In this document: positions 1 to 11,484 of the stretch, one piece after another | How the letters are laid out: each line of letters begins with the position of its first letter | How positions within the stretch are numbered: position 1 is the first letter of the stretch | Assembly (NCBI GenBank): GCA_019828545.1 | Contig: JACVRA010000044.1 | Coordinates: 372,001 to 436,000, forward strand | Reading direction: 5' to 3' | Origin: Paracamarosporium sp. OC-R06-R3 | Taxonomy: Eukaryota; Ascomycota; Dothideomycetes; Pleosporales; Didymosphaeriaceae | DNA: 64,000 bases | Translations under genes and position numbers: made by a program | Notes under the pieces: generated by a model | The model's input: the letters and a program-made list of their open reading frames with translations, nothing else | Databases searched by the model: none | Told to the model about the DNA's origin: nothing

Positions 1-1583
1 CTCCCCCATATATGATTGGTCACGGCTGACACAGCCTCATTTCCCGAAATCTCGACAGTGCGAAATGTGTCACACAACAAACTTCTTATTTCGAGTATCG
101 TTGACGGTGGCGTGAAGACGGGGCTCAAATGTATATCCTTAGCAACTACCTTTCTGTCTTTCTCGTCAATTACCTTGATCCCATGCCTGTGACGCTGCTT
201 TTCTGTTATCATCTTCTGTGCTACTATACAGGGTGAAGTATCCCAAAGATTTGTGTAACGCCTCATGCCTACACATACGCATTCTTCCAGAGCAGGCCCT
301 CTACAACATACTCATTTGGAAACCTACTCCGTCGTTGATACGACACTGCACGGTCGCGTTCGAATTCTGGCAGCCACCCTGACATCTCTCAGCATGGATC
401 AATCGTATGATTGGGACTTGGCTTGGAAGTTCTGTGCTCCTCAAATAGCACAGAACATGATCAGGAATGTATCTCCAGTAGCGTGCGTACGGCAACGGTT
501 GTGCAGGAACCGTACGTCCGGCAAGCGTCGATCCTCTCCATCCCCATATAGCCAACCAAAACTGCTCCTCTGGAATCCGGCATCCATCATTCGCTTATAC
601 AGTTACCGATAATACTCAAACTACAGGATACTATGTTTTCCGATGACCGACAAAACCTCACTAGCATGTACGCTTCGGCTATCGTCGTAGAATCCAGGGA
701 CTATGCACGTTAATGCACGGTAACATAGTTTTATCGCTGCATGCAGATCTCTAGATGAATAATCCGCCTCGTGAACCGGTTGAAGTTTATATCGTACCAT
801 TCTCGCCACCTACAGTAACAACATCCCAGATGCCTTGCATGATATCCACATAGGCCGAACAACTCTGGAATATTGCCGACGTAACCTCGGTATTTCTCAC
901 TCTTCTTGTCGCCTAACTTATGGATGCGATAAAACTTTACATTGCTCGGGACGATCTTTGACATTTATCAACAATGTTGGGCACCGTTGGGCAACAAGGA
1001 TTATCACTGCCCCAACTCTGTCTCAATTCGAAACAATGCGCTTTGCTTCCCGTTGCGGACGACTCTCGATTCATCCGCGGCACGATCCGCTGTGCTTCGG
1101 CTGTGGCAGGGTTTGTGTTCCCACATTCCCACCACGTCAATATTGTCTGGAAAAGCTGGGCAAGGCGGATTTGAACCTTGGCCTTACTAGCAAGATTTCC
1201 ATACTCCAGATCAATAGCACATTGTTGTGCTGTTCAACGTCATCTGTCCTTTGTCAGAGTCCACTATCTGAACTTAGCGGAGATCGTGCCGCTTCATGAG
1301 AGTATGGTAGCCTGTGAGAGTTTGGATAGTAGATATTGAGTCTCTGTGAGCGAGTCGTAATAGCTGCCCGGGCAATAGCGAACGCACATCCGTGCAGTCG
1401 GGATACCCAAGTAAGTTTTAGGTTTTGGCGATCACCCGGCCTAGACCATCGATCTTTAGCCTTTCAAGGAGCTGCAAGGTTCACGGCAATGTCCGCGTAT
1501 CGAGCGAGCGCGATAAGTGATCCAACGGCCATACTCGTGCGATCCAGAGACGTGTTGTAGTGCGCGTTGCTGTTCTTTGTAGG
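1..1583. other. Gene-free left edge
   Basis: No credible gene is seen here. The open frames are short, overlap on both strands and lack recognisable motifs or paired splice sites. Base composition looks mixed, without the extreme TA bias of strongly RIP-mutated repeats. No terminal repeats or microsatellites stand out. Confidence 0.5.
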
Positions 1584-1983
1584 CTATGCTTGCAGGGATT
1601 CCTCTGTCTTTGTTTTGTCTTCCTCTAAAGTTGACTCGAACGTGTAGTACGTACGAACCCACCGCCAGCGCGCATCACCGCCAACAGTGAACCGGATCTT
1701 GCATTTTAGCAGGAAGAAATCGAGGTATTTCTCTTCCCTGTTCGTAGGATTGGCATCATGTTGAGGTCGGATTTGTACCACCTCTCCTGGGTATGTGTAG
1801 TGTTTCACTGTACTCCCTCGCTTCGCATTGATGGGAAGCTGCCCGCAGGAGGCTCGTAGCGGGTTACAGAAATGACCGATAGCCTTGTGTGCACTCTATA
1901 CCAGATACGAAGTACGTCGAAAGGCAAGATGGGGGGTCCTTCCTTGCCTTCACTGTGAATGCATTGACATCTGAGTGCTTGTA
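1584..1983 (-). pseudogene. Frameshifted relic of a small cysteine-containing protein
   Basis: Reading the minus strand downward from about 1983, one frame carries a protein-like stretch (DVNAFTVKARKD, then STYFVSGIECTQGYRSF) that stops at about 1864. A second frame picks up at almost the same point (GHFCNPLRASCGQLP) and continues through HYTYPGEVVQIRPQ, DFFLLKCKIRFTVGG and WRWVRTYYTFEST to a stop at 1584. The two halves read as one protein interrupted by a one-base frame change near 1870-1890. No intron of workable size fits there. No start codon or signal peptide is convincing upstream. I do not recognise the family. The regular W/Y/C content suggests real former coding sequence, possibly a secreted protein. 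A sequencing indel is the main alternative. Confidence 0.35.
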
Positions 1984-2010
1984 CCGCTAGCCGCAGCCTT
2001 CAAATCAGGA

Positions 2011-2464
2011 AACCCACCGCATGGCGAATTTTGTTCTTGCGCATATTATCTAACGTCAACTCAAGATGCAAGCTGTACTTTTCATATCCGGTGATGGCGG
2101 TGAATGTAACCGACACGTGATCAAGCTCGGAACTAGCCGCCTAACGCTAGTCTCAAAACCTGCACGTCATCTCACTGCGCGTTTGCTACTTCCCCACCAC
2201 TGTCGCGACCTCCACGCGCGCACCATTTCTACCTTTACCACTGTTCGCCTTCCTGTACAGAGAGCCAGGTTGCGACTCGCTCTTGTCTCTTCTCTGCGTG
2301 CTCCCCCCGCTACCCGCATCACAACGGGCAGGTTGGGCGAACACTCCAGCTCGGGACACACAGTCAGTGACAAAGGCACTCAATTGTTCTCACAGCAAGA
2401 AGCAAACTGACGCAAGCAACCGACAACATTCTTCTGTAGGAGTTCGATAATAACAAACGGCGTC
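2011..2464. other. Upstream region of the prp4 gene
   Basis: This is the promoter and leader of the kinase gene that starts at 2465. It is rich in short pyrimidine tracts, and a short ATG-started frame (2066-2410) could be an upstream ORF, although nothing supports its translation. No other gene is seen. Confidence 0.4.
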
Positions 2465-5071
2465 ATGGCCTCCCGCGCGAGCTCCTCGTCGGAAGGCGAA
2501 GTCATCGAACACCAGCAGAAGGCAAACCACGCCAACCAGCCCGCCGAACGTACGATTAACGGCTCTAGCAGTGCATTTGGTGGGGATGGAGCGATGGATG
2601 ACTATAGTGTGTACTTCAGTTTCCGCGACTTGCGGGAAAAGTCGCTGATCAGGGAAGGCCATCACTATCGTCGAGGTCTTAGTCGCTCGCCCTCCCCATA
2701 CCGCAGGAAGCGCGATCGCTCACCTTCACCGTATCGAGCCAAGCGCGACATGCGCCATACTTCCCGATCACCCTCTCCATTTCGTCACGGGAGGGGTAGC
2801 GGAGGCCATCGGGCCCACGACCCTCGATCACACAACAAGCGCAAGGCTTCGCCGCCGCGCGGAGGACGTTCAGATAAGCGCCATCACACTGATCGCAGCA
2901 GGCACAAGGATTACAGGCCCGATTCCCGTTACAACGGCCAAGGTGTTTCTCACAATGACCGGAAACCCTCAAAGCCCCTTTCGTACGCCGACAACGACCA
3001 TCCGCCTACCGTTCCCGACTTTCGCGAGCATTTGCGCCCGCTGGAGAAACCGCGATCGAACGGCAGTAATCACACCCAGCGTGACCGAGCTTTTCGGGAA
3101 GATGGCTCAAATGGACAAGTCTCAAGCGGGGATGTTGAAAGCTCGAAAAAGTCGCAAGCTTATCCTACGCACCAGACAAGCGCGGATAACGATGTTCAAA
3201 TGTCAGTCATTCTTTCACTACATGAAAACCCCCTCCTAACTTGTCTGCCCAGGACACAATCACAAGAAGAGTCGGATTATTCTTTTGAGCCCGTTGCCCA
3301 GGTGCAAGCGCCAGCGCAAGAAACCCGCGAAGAGAAGCGCCGTAGGTGGGCCGCTATACGAGCAGCTGCTGAGAAGGACAAAGCAAAGGATAATCTACTT
3401 CATCAAGCACTTCTTGCTAATGCTTCCGAAAGCACGACTCCCAATGTTGCCTCACCTGTTGCAGCGGTGGAAAGCCCAGTATCACCTGCGGGTTCTCCTC
3501 ATTTTGGCGATCTAAGTTCTGTTCCTGCATCACCAGATGTCATGGTTATTGACAAAGAAGGAGCTACTAGCGAAGGACACAGCCCGTCAGCAGAAGGTCC
3601 GTCCGCTGCAGATTACGATCCAACAAAGGACATGCTTGATGATCGCGACCGTGCTGCCCGAAAAGCTCGTCAATCAGAACTTCCCTCGGACGCTTACAGC
3701 GAGACTGATCCGAAGGTTCTCTCCACATTACCCGCTGAGAAAGTAGGTCCTGTCAAGAAGCAGAAGAAAGACTTCGACATGTTTGATTTTGATGAAGACG
3801 ATGAAGATGATGCCGACGCAGATGTTCCGGAGGAAGCAGCCGACGCTATCAGGGGCACCGTATTGGACGAGAAACTCCTCGATAATTGGGATGATGCTGA
3901 AGGGTATTACAAACTTATTGCGAATGAGCTCGTTAACGGCGGCCGGTACCGGATGATCAGAAACCTTGGAAGAGGCGTTTTCGCCAATGTTGCACAAGCC
4001 GAAGATATCTCAATTCAAGATGAGAACAGCAACCACAAACTGGTCGCGATCAAGATGATTCGCAGGAACGATCTCATGAGAAAGGCAAGCCAGAAGGAGA
4101 TGGATTTCGTTCGCAAGGTCAATGATGCGGATCCACAAGACAAACGACATGTCATTCGATTACTGAGCTCTTTCGACCACAAAGGTCATCTCTGTGCGGT
4201 GTTCGAGCACATGTCGAAAAATTTGCGAGATCTTCTCAAGGAAAACACCAACGGTCACGGACTTTCATTGCAGGCTGTCAGGTCGTATTCGCGTCAAATG
4301 TTTGTTGGTCTCCAACACCTTCAGAATTGTCAGGTCGTTCATTGTGATCTGAAGCCTGATAACATTCTGGTCTCACCCGATATGAAAACTATCAAGCTTT
4401 GCGATTTCGGTACAGCCGTCGACAAGAGAGACGTGATGGAGCGTACAGAGTACCTCGTCAGTCGCTTTTACCGTGCGCCTGAGATCATTCTCGGTCTGGA
4501 TATCGGGTATGGTATCGACATGTGGGCTATCGGTTGCACGATCTACGAGCTATGGACGGCAAAAATCTTATTCACCGGTCGCACAAACAATCAGATGATC
4601 AAGGCCTTCATGGATTGTCTTGGATGGCCAACTGAGAAGTTGCTCAAGAAGGGACTCTTGCAAAACGTTCTGGAACACTTTGAGGCCGGACCGCCCCTCA
4701 AGTTCATTAGCCAGGAGGTCGATCAGCAAGGCAAGGTATGGACTCATTCAAAGGGAAAATCAAATTGCATTGCTAATTGTAAGCAGGTCACTGTCCGCAA
4801 GATCGAGCAGCAGAAGAAGATACCTCGCGATCTCAAGAGCCGTATCAACGACGCCACACGTGGTATGGCCCGAGACAATCTGCCTCCTGAGAAGGAGTTG
4901 AACGATTTCGTCGATCTGCTAGGCGCTTGTCTGAACTTGAACCCAGAAAAGCGTATGCAGCCCAAGGAAGCACTCCTACACAGGTTCTTCCCTCAGCCAA
5001 AGCTACTATCGAAGACGGCTGTTGTGAAGCCTCCGATGGTTAAGCGACCTGTGAGCGCTTTTCGGCGTTGA
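2465..5071 (+). CDS. prp4: Prp4-type pre-mRNA splicing kinase
   Basis: Serine/threonine kinase of the PRP4 (PRPF4B) family, which phosphorylates spliceosomal proteins in the nucleus. The N-terminal part (about residues 65-150) is an RS-rich tail with repeated SPSPYR motifs, followed by a long disordered acidic region. The kinase domain fills roughly residues 475-820. It shows the glycine loop NLGRGVFANV, the lysine in VAIKMIRRND, the catalytic loop HCDLKPDN, the DFGTA magnesium motif and the activation segment SRFYRAPEIILG with the family's tyrosine. I place two introns at 3202-3252 (GTCAGT...CCCAG, branch CTAAC) and 4736-4786 (GTATGG...AGCAG, branch CTAAT). Each is 51 nt and stop-free, so the unspliced frame is 868 codons and the spliced protein 834 aa. 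The last coding segment is duplicated just downstream (see 4991-5191). Confidence 0.93.
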   Translation: MASRASSSSEGEVIEHQQKANHANQPAERTINGSSSAFGGDGAMDDYSVYFSFRDLREKSLIREGHHYRRGLSRSPSPYRRKRDRSPSPYRAKRDMRHTSRSPSPFRHGRGSGGHRAHDPRSHNKRKASPPRGGRSDKRHHTDRSRHKDYRPDSRYNGQGVSHNDRKPSKPLSYADNDHPPTVPDFREHLRPLEKPRSNGSNHTQRDRAFREDGSNGQVSSGDVESSKKSQAYPTHQTSADNDVQMSVILSLHENPLLTCLPRTQSQEESDYSFEPVAQVQAPAQETREEKRRRWAAIRAAAEKDKAKDNLLHQALLANASESTTPNVASPVAAVESPVSPAGSPHFGDLSSVPASPDVMVIDKEGATSEGHSPSAEGPSAADYDPTKDMLDDRDRAARKARQSELPSDAYSETDPKVLSTLPAEKVGPVKKQKKDFDMFDFDEDDEDDADADVPEEAADAIRGTVLDEKLLDNWDDAEGYYKLIANELVNGGRYRMIRNLGRGVFANVAQAEDISIQDENSNHKLVAIKMIRRNDLMRKASQKEMDFVRKVNDADPQDKRHVIRLLSSFDHKGHLCAVFEHMSKNLRDLLKENTNGHGLSLQAVRSYSRQMFVGLQHLQNCQVVHCDLKPDNILVSPDMKTIKLCDFGTAVDKRDVMERTEYLVSRFYRAPEIILGLDIGYGIDMWAIGCTIYELWTAKILFTGRTNNQMIKAFMDCLGWPTEKLLKKGLLQNVLEHFEAGPPLKFISQEVDQQGKVWTHSKGKSNCIANCKQVTVRKIEQQKKIPRDLKSRINDATRGMARDNLPPEKELNDFVDLLGACLNLNPEKRMQPKEALLHRFFPQPKLLSKTAVVKPPMVKRPVSAFRR

Positions 5072-5191
5072 CGCACGCTTGCAACTTCATTACTGCTCAT
5101 CTCCCAGCCGAAGCTGGTACCGCAAACGACTGTAATGAAGCCTCCGATGGTCAAGCGGTCTGTGAACCCTTTTTGGTGTTGACCCACACTT
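4991..5191 (+). repeat. Diverged tandem copy of the prp4 3' end
   Basis: The segment 4991-5080, which contains the last 23 codons and stop of prp4, recurs at 5102-5191 with a 111-nt offset. The copies differ mostly by substitutions. The second still encodes the core peptide KPPMVKR and ends in TGA at the equivalent place. It is preceded by CATCTCCCAG, which resembles a splice acceptor. Confidence 0.8.
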
Positions 5192-5982
5192 CTACAGCCC
5201 ATCAGTCCAACGTCGACTACTCTTCACTAAGAAGACATAGTCCCGGTCCAATTCTGGCTACTCTCACCATGGAGACATAACAATAAATCGACACATTGGC
5301 TGTTTACCCTGAGAGAAACTACATCAGGGTGTATCTTGTGCATGCTTACACTATTATTGGATGATATTTACCGGATCATTTGACGCCTCCACTTTAACAT
5401 AGGATATAGGCTCGCAATTTGGGTCTGCCCACACTTCGGATTTTGATGCAAAAAACCATACATATTTCAGGCCCATGGGCTGGGTCCACGCAAACTTCGG
5501 ACTTTGAAAAAAAAAACCATGCTTATTCCAGGCCAACAAGCTGGGGTCTATGCGAACCTCGGAATTGGATGCAAAAAAAAAACCAAACATGTTTCAGGCC
5601 CTGGTGTATTTAGATTCTTTGGGTTCCATGTGTATATCAGCGTTGCATGGTGGATGCATATTCTTGAACTTGATCACGTTACTAAAATCCGGGCTAGGAA
5701 ACGGTGTTGTACGATGAGAAGCGCAAATGCAACGTTTTTTATTTGCTCAATGGCACCTTGCGTGCAAAGCTTTGTTTACAGACTAATTTTCCACCAGGTC
5801 TACCCGGATCTGGAAGCCGTGATGGGCGTTGTATCCGGAACATGTGCCACGGTTCCGCACGTGCACCTACTCGGATCTCCACCCCGAGCCGACCCATGTT
5901 GCAGCCGCCTTGTACCACAGCACGTCTTCAGTAGACTACCGGGAAATGCAGGTAGACAGCGCCATCCATCCACCCTACACTC
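5072..5982. other. Intergenic region between prp4 and the Dabb gene
   Basis: Apart from the prp4 3'-end copy and the three-unit tandem repeat, I see no gene. The short open frames across 5419-6022 are built from the repeat and change frame without support. Confidence 0.5.
5408..5604 (+). repeat. Three degenerate tandem units of about 65 bp
   Basis: Three successive units share the order GGGTC, C-rich stretch, CTTCGGA or CTCGGA, a TTTGA/TTGGATG step, an A-run of 6-10 bases, CCA(T/A), and TTTCAGGCC or TTCCAGGCC. The A-run grows from unit to unit. It looks like a minisatellite and has no coding support. Confidence 0.75.
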
Positions 5983-6599
5983 ATGGCGGACTCGCACTCG
6001 CACTCTAACTCTGCACCCGTGACGCGCATCGCGTGCTTCAAGTTCCGTGCTGAGGTAACTCCCGAGCAGAAGGGAGATCGGACTAGAGCGTGTAAGTTGG
6101 CCACGCACTGCAGCCCCTCCCTTTTCAGGTTCCCGACTAGCCTGTACGTGAATACGCTAACCGACGAGATGCACGCCGCGTAGTCCTCGAGCTTTACCAA
6201 GAACATGAAGACCTCCTAGCAGAGAAGCCTCGAGGTGGAAAACCGCTGAATACGCCGCTTAATCTGACGAATGTGAAGAGGGAGAAGGGGTGGGATACTG
6301 GGTTTGTGGTTAGGTTTAAGGTATGTCTTGCCGTGTGCGTACGAAGGCGGCCTTTGGCTGGCGAGCTATGGATTGTGGGGTGAAGAGAGGTGTGAAAGTG
6401 AGTGACTAACTAATTTGTGCGTAGAACGATGCTGCGAGGAAGGAATTTGACCGGGACGAGGGGCATGATAGGTTGAAGGTATGTGTTTGGTGATGAGGTA
6501 TGCGTTTCGGGGCTGACGATTGGGCAGGAGGAAACGGATCCGCTGTTGGAGCAGGTTTTTGTGTATGATTTTGTGGATGAGGAAGGGTTAGGGTGGTGA
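5983..6599 (+). CDS. Dabb (stress-responsive A/B barrel) domain protein
   Basis: Small protein of 123 aa from four exons: 5983-6091, 6184-6320, 6425-6478 and 6528-6599. All donors are GTAAGT or GTATGT, and phases close exactly. The sequence VTRIACFKFRAEVT near residue 12, the middle GWDTGFVVRFKNDAARKEF and the end VFVYDFVDEEGLGW match the dimeric alpha/beta-barrel (Dabb, PF07876) fold. These proteins are small and cytosolic, and mostly lack a defined reaction. The start is the only ATG that gives this frame. The gene converges on the Mcp1-like gene, with 194 bp between the stop codons. An alternative acceptor (TTTTCAG, 6128) exists for intron 1 but breaks the frame. Confidence 0.8.
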
Positions 6600-6793
6600 G
6601 GTGGTGGAGATGAGTGCATTCTGTGAGTGGAGTTTCCCATGGTGCATGGATCTCGATCGAATGAAGGTATTTTACGTCGCGAATCAAGCGTCTTTGTGCT
6701 CATCGTAGTTATGATCGTCACTCTCAAAATCATTGCGGATCATTGCAGCCGCATGGTGGGTGAAACTGTGTTATATTCTAGGGGTATCGTAGC

Positions 6794-7766
6794 CTACCAT
6801 CTAATTAGAGGCATAGCATTGTACAGCTCGTCATATTCCCGCCCTATCCAACCGCCGGTCTTCCCGCCTCTCCCTACTATGCCGAGACTGCCGCCCAGCC
6901 AGAGCCCCGTCAGGGCTAATGCAATTCCATTTATGATGTACCACCGTCTCTTCTTGGTTAGGTGTCTTCTTGATTCAGTCGCCGAAGTCTGAGATGGAGA
7001 TAGACCTAGCCACTTCGCCGATCCCCAAACGAAATGCCACGTTCCCACTCCTACTAGCGCTACGAAGCCTCCAAAGGATACCAAAGGGTGGAGAGTGAAT
7101 CCATGGCTAATATACGACAAACTAATCATCGAGTTGTCTCCGTGCATATACGTTGGCAGGATCCTGGTCGTCCAGACGTGGAATCCTGCCAGAGGAATCA
7201 AAGCATATCCTAGCGCACTGGTTCCACTTAGAGCCGGCCATGGTATTTGTTTTTTATCCCGGGGTGTCTCGGCACCGTAGCGCTTCAGTGCCTGGCGCCT
7301 TCGGTAGAAGCGCAAGGCGATGCCGGAGGTGATGTGCGCAACGAGTGGGAGGGCGACTACCAAAGGTTCGGCCAGGGCTGATTGGTAGTACGGACGGGTG
7401 AGGAGGAGGTAACGGTTGCTTTCGGGGACGGAGCGCGTGAGGAGCGGTATTATCGATGTGTTTGCGACGTGGAAGGAAGCGAAGACGGTGAAGGCGTAGG
7501 AGGAGTATCTTTGGACCCGGGTGACTATACACCTGTTAGTATTGCATTTCAGTTTGTGGATTATACTCAGAAGACATACGGTAGTATGCTGGTCCATGAT
7601 TCCCCAGGCCAAGAGTTGTCGCTCTTGAGGCAGCCTTGGGTGGAAAGTAGTCTTCTTTGAATTCGACGGGTGTTTCTTCCACCGGGGAAGGCTCGACCTG
7701 GGTCAGGCCCATGACGCCGGTCTCTTCGTCTGCCACGGGCGGCAGCTCTGGTCCCTTCTCCGCCAT
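6794..7766 (-). CDS. MCP1: Mcp1-like mitochondrial membrane protein
   Basis: Multi-pass membrane protein of 305 aa, encoded by exons 7580-7766 and 6794-7524 (minus strand). The 55-nt intron starts GTATGT, carries a perfect TACTAAC branch site and ends GTATAG. Splicing restores YYLTRVQRYSSYAFTVF, typical of the Mcp1 transmembrane domain (DUF1691). Members of this family in yeast sit in the mitochondrial outer membrane and work with Vps13 in lipid transfer. Visible hydrophobic segments follow around FASFHVANTSIIPLL, LVVALPLVAHITSGIAL, ALGYALIPLAGFHVW, FGGFVALVGVGTWHFVW and IINGIALALTGLWLGG. The N-terminal 60 residues are acidic and disordered. The start at MAEKGPELPP is the only ATG in frame before the membrane part. 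Symbol by family resemblance. Confidence 0.8.
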
Positions 7767-8053
7767 TCTTCGCAGTCGCGTGTACGTGTCGCAATGCTGA
7801 CTTTCCAATGTCGCAAAAACAAGATGACGTTGATTCGAGGAGAGCGGCATTGGTCTGTGCGGCGCAAGGACAAGGGTCTCTTGCCGCGGCTCGCGTTTGC
7901 GACGCAAACAACCTCGCGACTCTCACGGCAAACACAATCGCTTTGCGCAACACCTTCCAAAAAGCTCACGACTACCAAGGGGAAGGCTTGAGATTTCGAT
8001 TCTATACTCTAAAAGGCCCAAACAATCCCTCAGAAGCTACCTCTCCTTGCACA

Positions 8054-8747
8054 ATGCCGCCGGTAAACACTTCTACGACCACTTGCATTCGCTCACAGCT
8101 AACCACCGCAGCGCAATGCTCCCCTTCCCAACGCCGTCAATCTCTTCAACTGCGCCATCTGCGACAAGGGCTATCCGCGCCAAACCGACTATGAGAACCA
8201 TCTTCGCTCCTACGACCACAACCACCGCCAGCGCCTGGCCGACATGAAGAAGCTGACCGACGCAAACGCAAGCGATGCCCCGCGCCAGTCCAAAGGCCCG
8301 CTTGACATGCGCAGCATATCGCAAGCCGATGTAAGTAAAAAGGGACTCGGAACGCGATTCAAGAAGGTTGGCGAGGCTGCGACGGGAGGAAGTCGGTTCA
8401 AGAAAGTGGGCGTTGCTGATGGAGAGACAAAGGACGAGGAGAAAGCGAAGAAGAATGAGGAGAAAGAGGAGCATCCGAAGGCTGATTTCGTGCCCGCGGA
8501 GAAAGAGAACTCTGTACCAGTTGCAGATGCCCAAGTCGAGACGCAGGTTGAGAAGAAGAAAGACGAGGATGTAGTCATGGCTGACGATGATAACGATGAT
8601 GATGACAACGACGATGAGGAAGTCACCTGGGAAGAGTACGATCCCACAAAGCCGACTGGGTGCGATCATGCGAACTGTCCCGGTTGTGTGAATCTTGCAG
8701 ATCTTGTCTATGATGAGAATGGCTGGGTCGTTCTGGGTTCTACTTGA
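8054..8747 (+). CDS. C2H2 zinc-finger protein (GPATCH8/ZNF804-like finger)
   Basis: Protein of 214 aa with one C2H2 finger near the N terminus: CAICDKGYPRQTDYENH, then SYDHNHRQRL. This CX2C...HX5H finger with trailing basic helix resembles that of GPATCH8/ZNF804 proteins. It may bind RNA or splicing factors, but no function is assigned. Two RFKKVG repeats follow, then a lysine/glutamate-rich region and an acidic run. The C-terminal end holds a second possible metal site, GCDHANCPGC. The best model has a 9-nt first exon (8054-8062, MPP), an intron 8063-8111 (GTAAAC, branch GCTAACC, acceptor CGCAG) and exon 2 at 8112-8747. The start is less certain than the finger. The gene diverges from the Mcp1-like gene across 287 bp. 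Confidence 0.72.
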
Positions 8748-9083
8748 GCTCTACAGACATGTCGATGTTTTGTTTTTGCATGGCTATGGCGTATGGATTT
8801 GTTAAGGACACGGATAGGGCAGCATCACTGATACCCGGATAGCATCTTGAACGTTCAAGAGCCCCCATCACCTCTCGGTCCTTGGGGAAACGAATTCTCT
8901 TTGTCAAAAGCATTCGATATGGAGTCTGAATGCAGCTTTACTTCTTAAAGCAATTTCCGCTCAGTGTTGGCCAGTACCTTTCGAGGAGAACGCTTGAGGT
9001 CAGATAGGCACAACACTAAAAGCTCATGATAATAATGACAACGATCATCATCCAAAAACACGCTCGTATCGGCAGAATATGTT
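8748..9083. other. Convergent intergenic, zinc-finger gene / maltase
   Basis: About 336 bp between two converging stop codons. I see no gene or repeat, only presumed 3' untranslated sequence. Confidence 0.5.

Positions 9084-11484
<2,401 letters not shown>

Noticed and set aside
1150..1190. GGTTCAAATC-like box on the minus strand near 1160-1185
   Set aside because: It has a tRNA B-box look and forms a stem with a 10-base loop, but acceptor and anticodon arms cannot be built around it.
1..2010. RIP-mutated transposon at the left edge
   Set aside because: The DNA lacks the extreme TpA excess and CpA loss expected of RIP, and I see no transposase, reverse transcriptase or terminal repeats.
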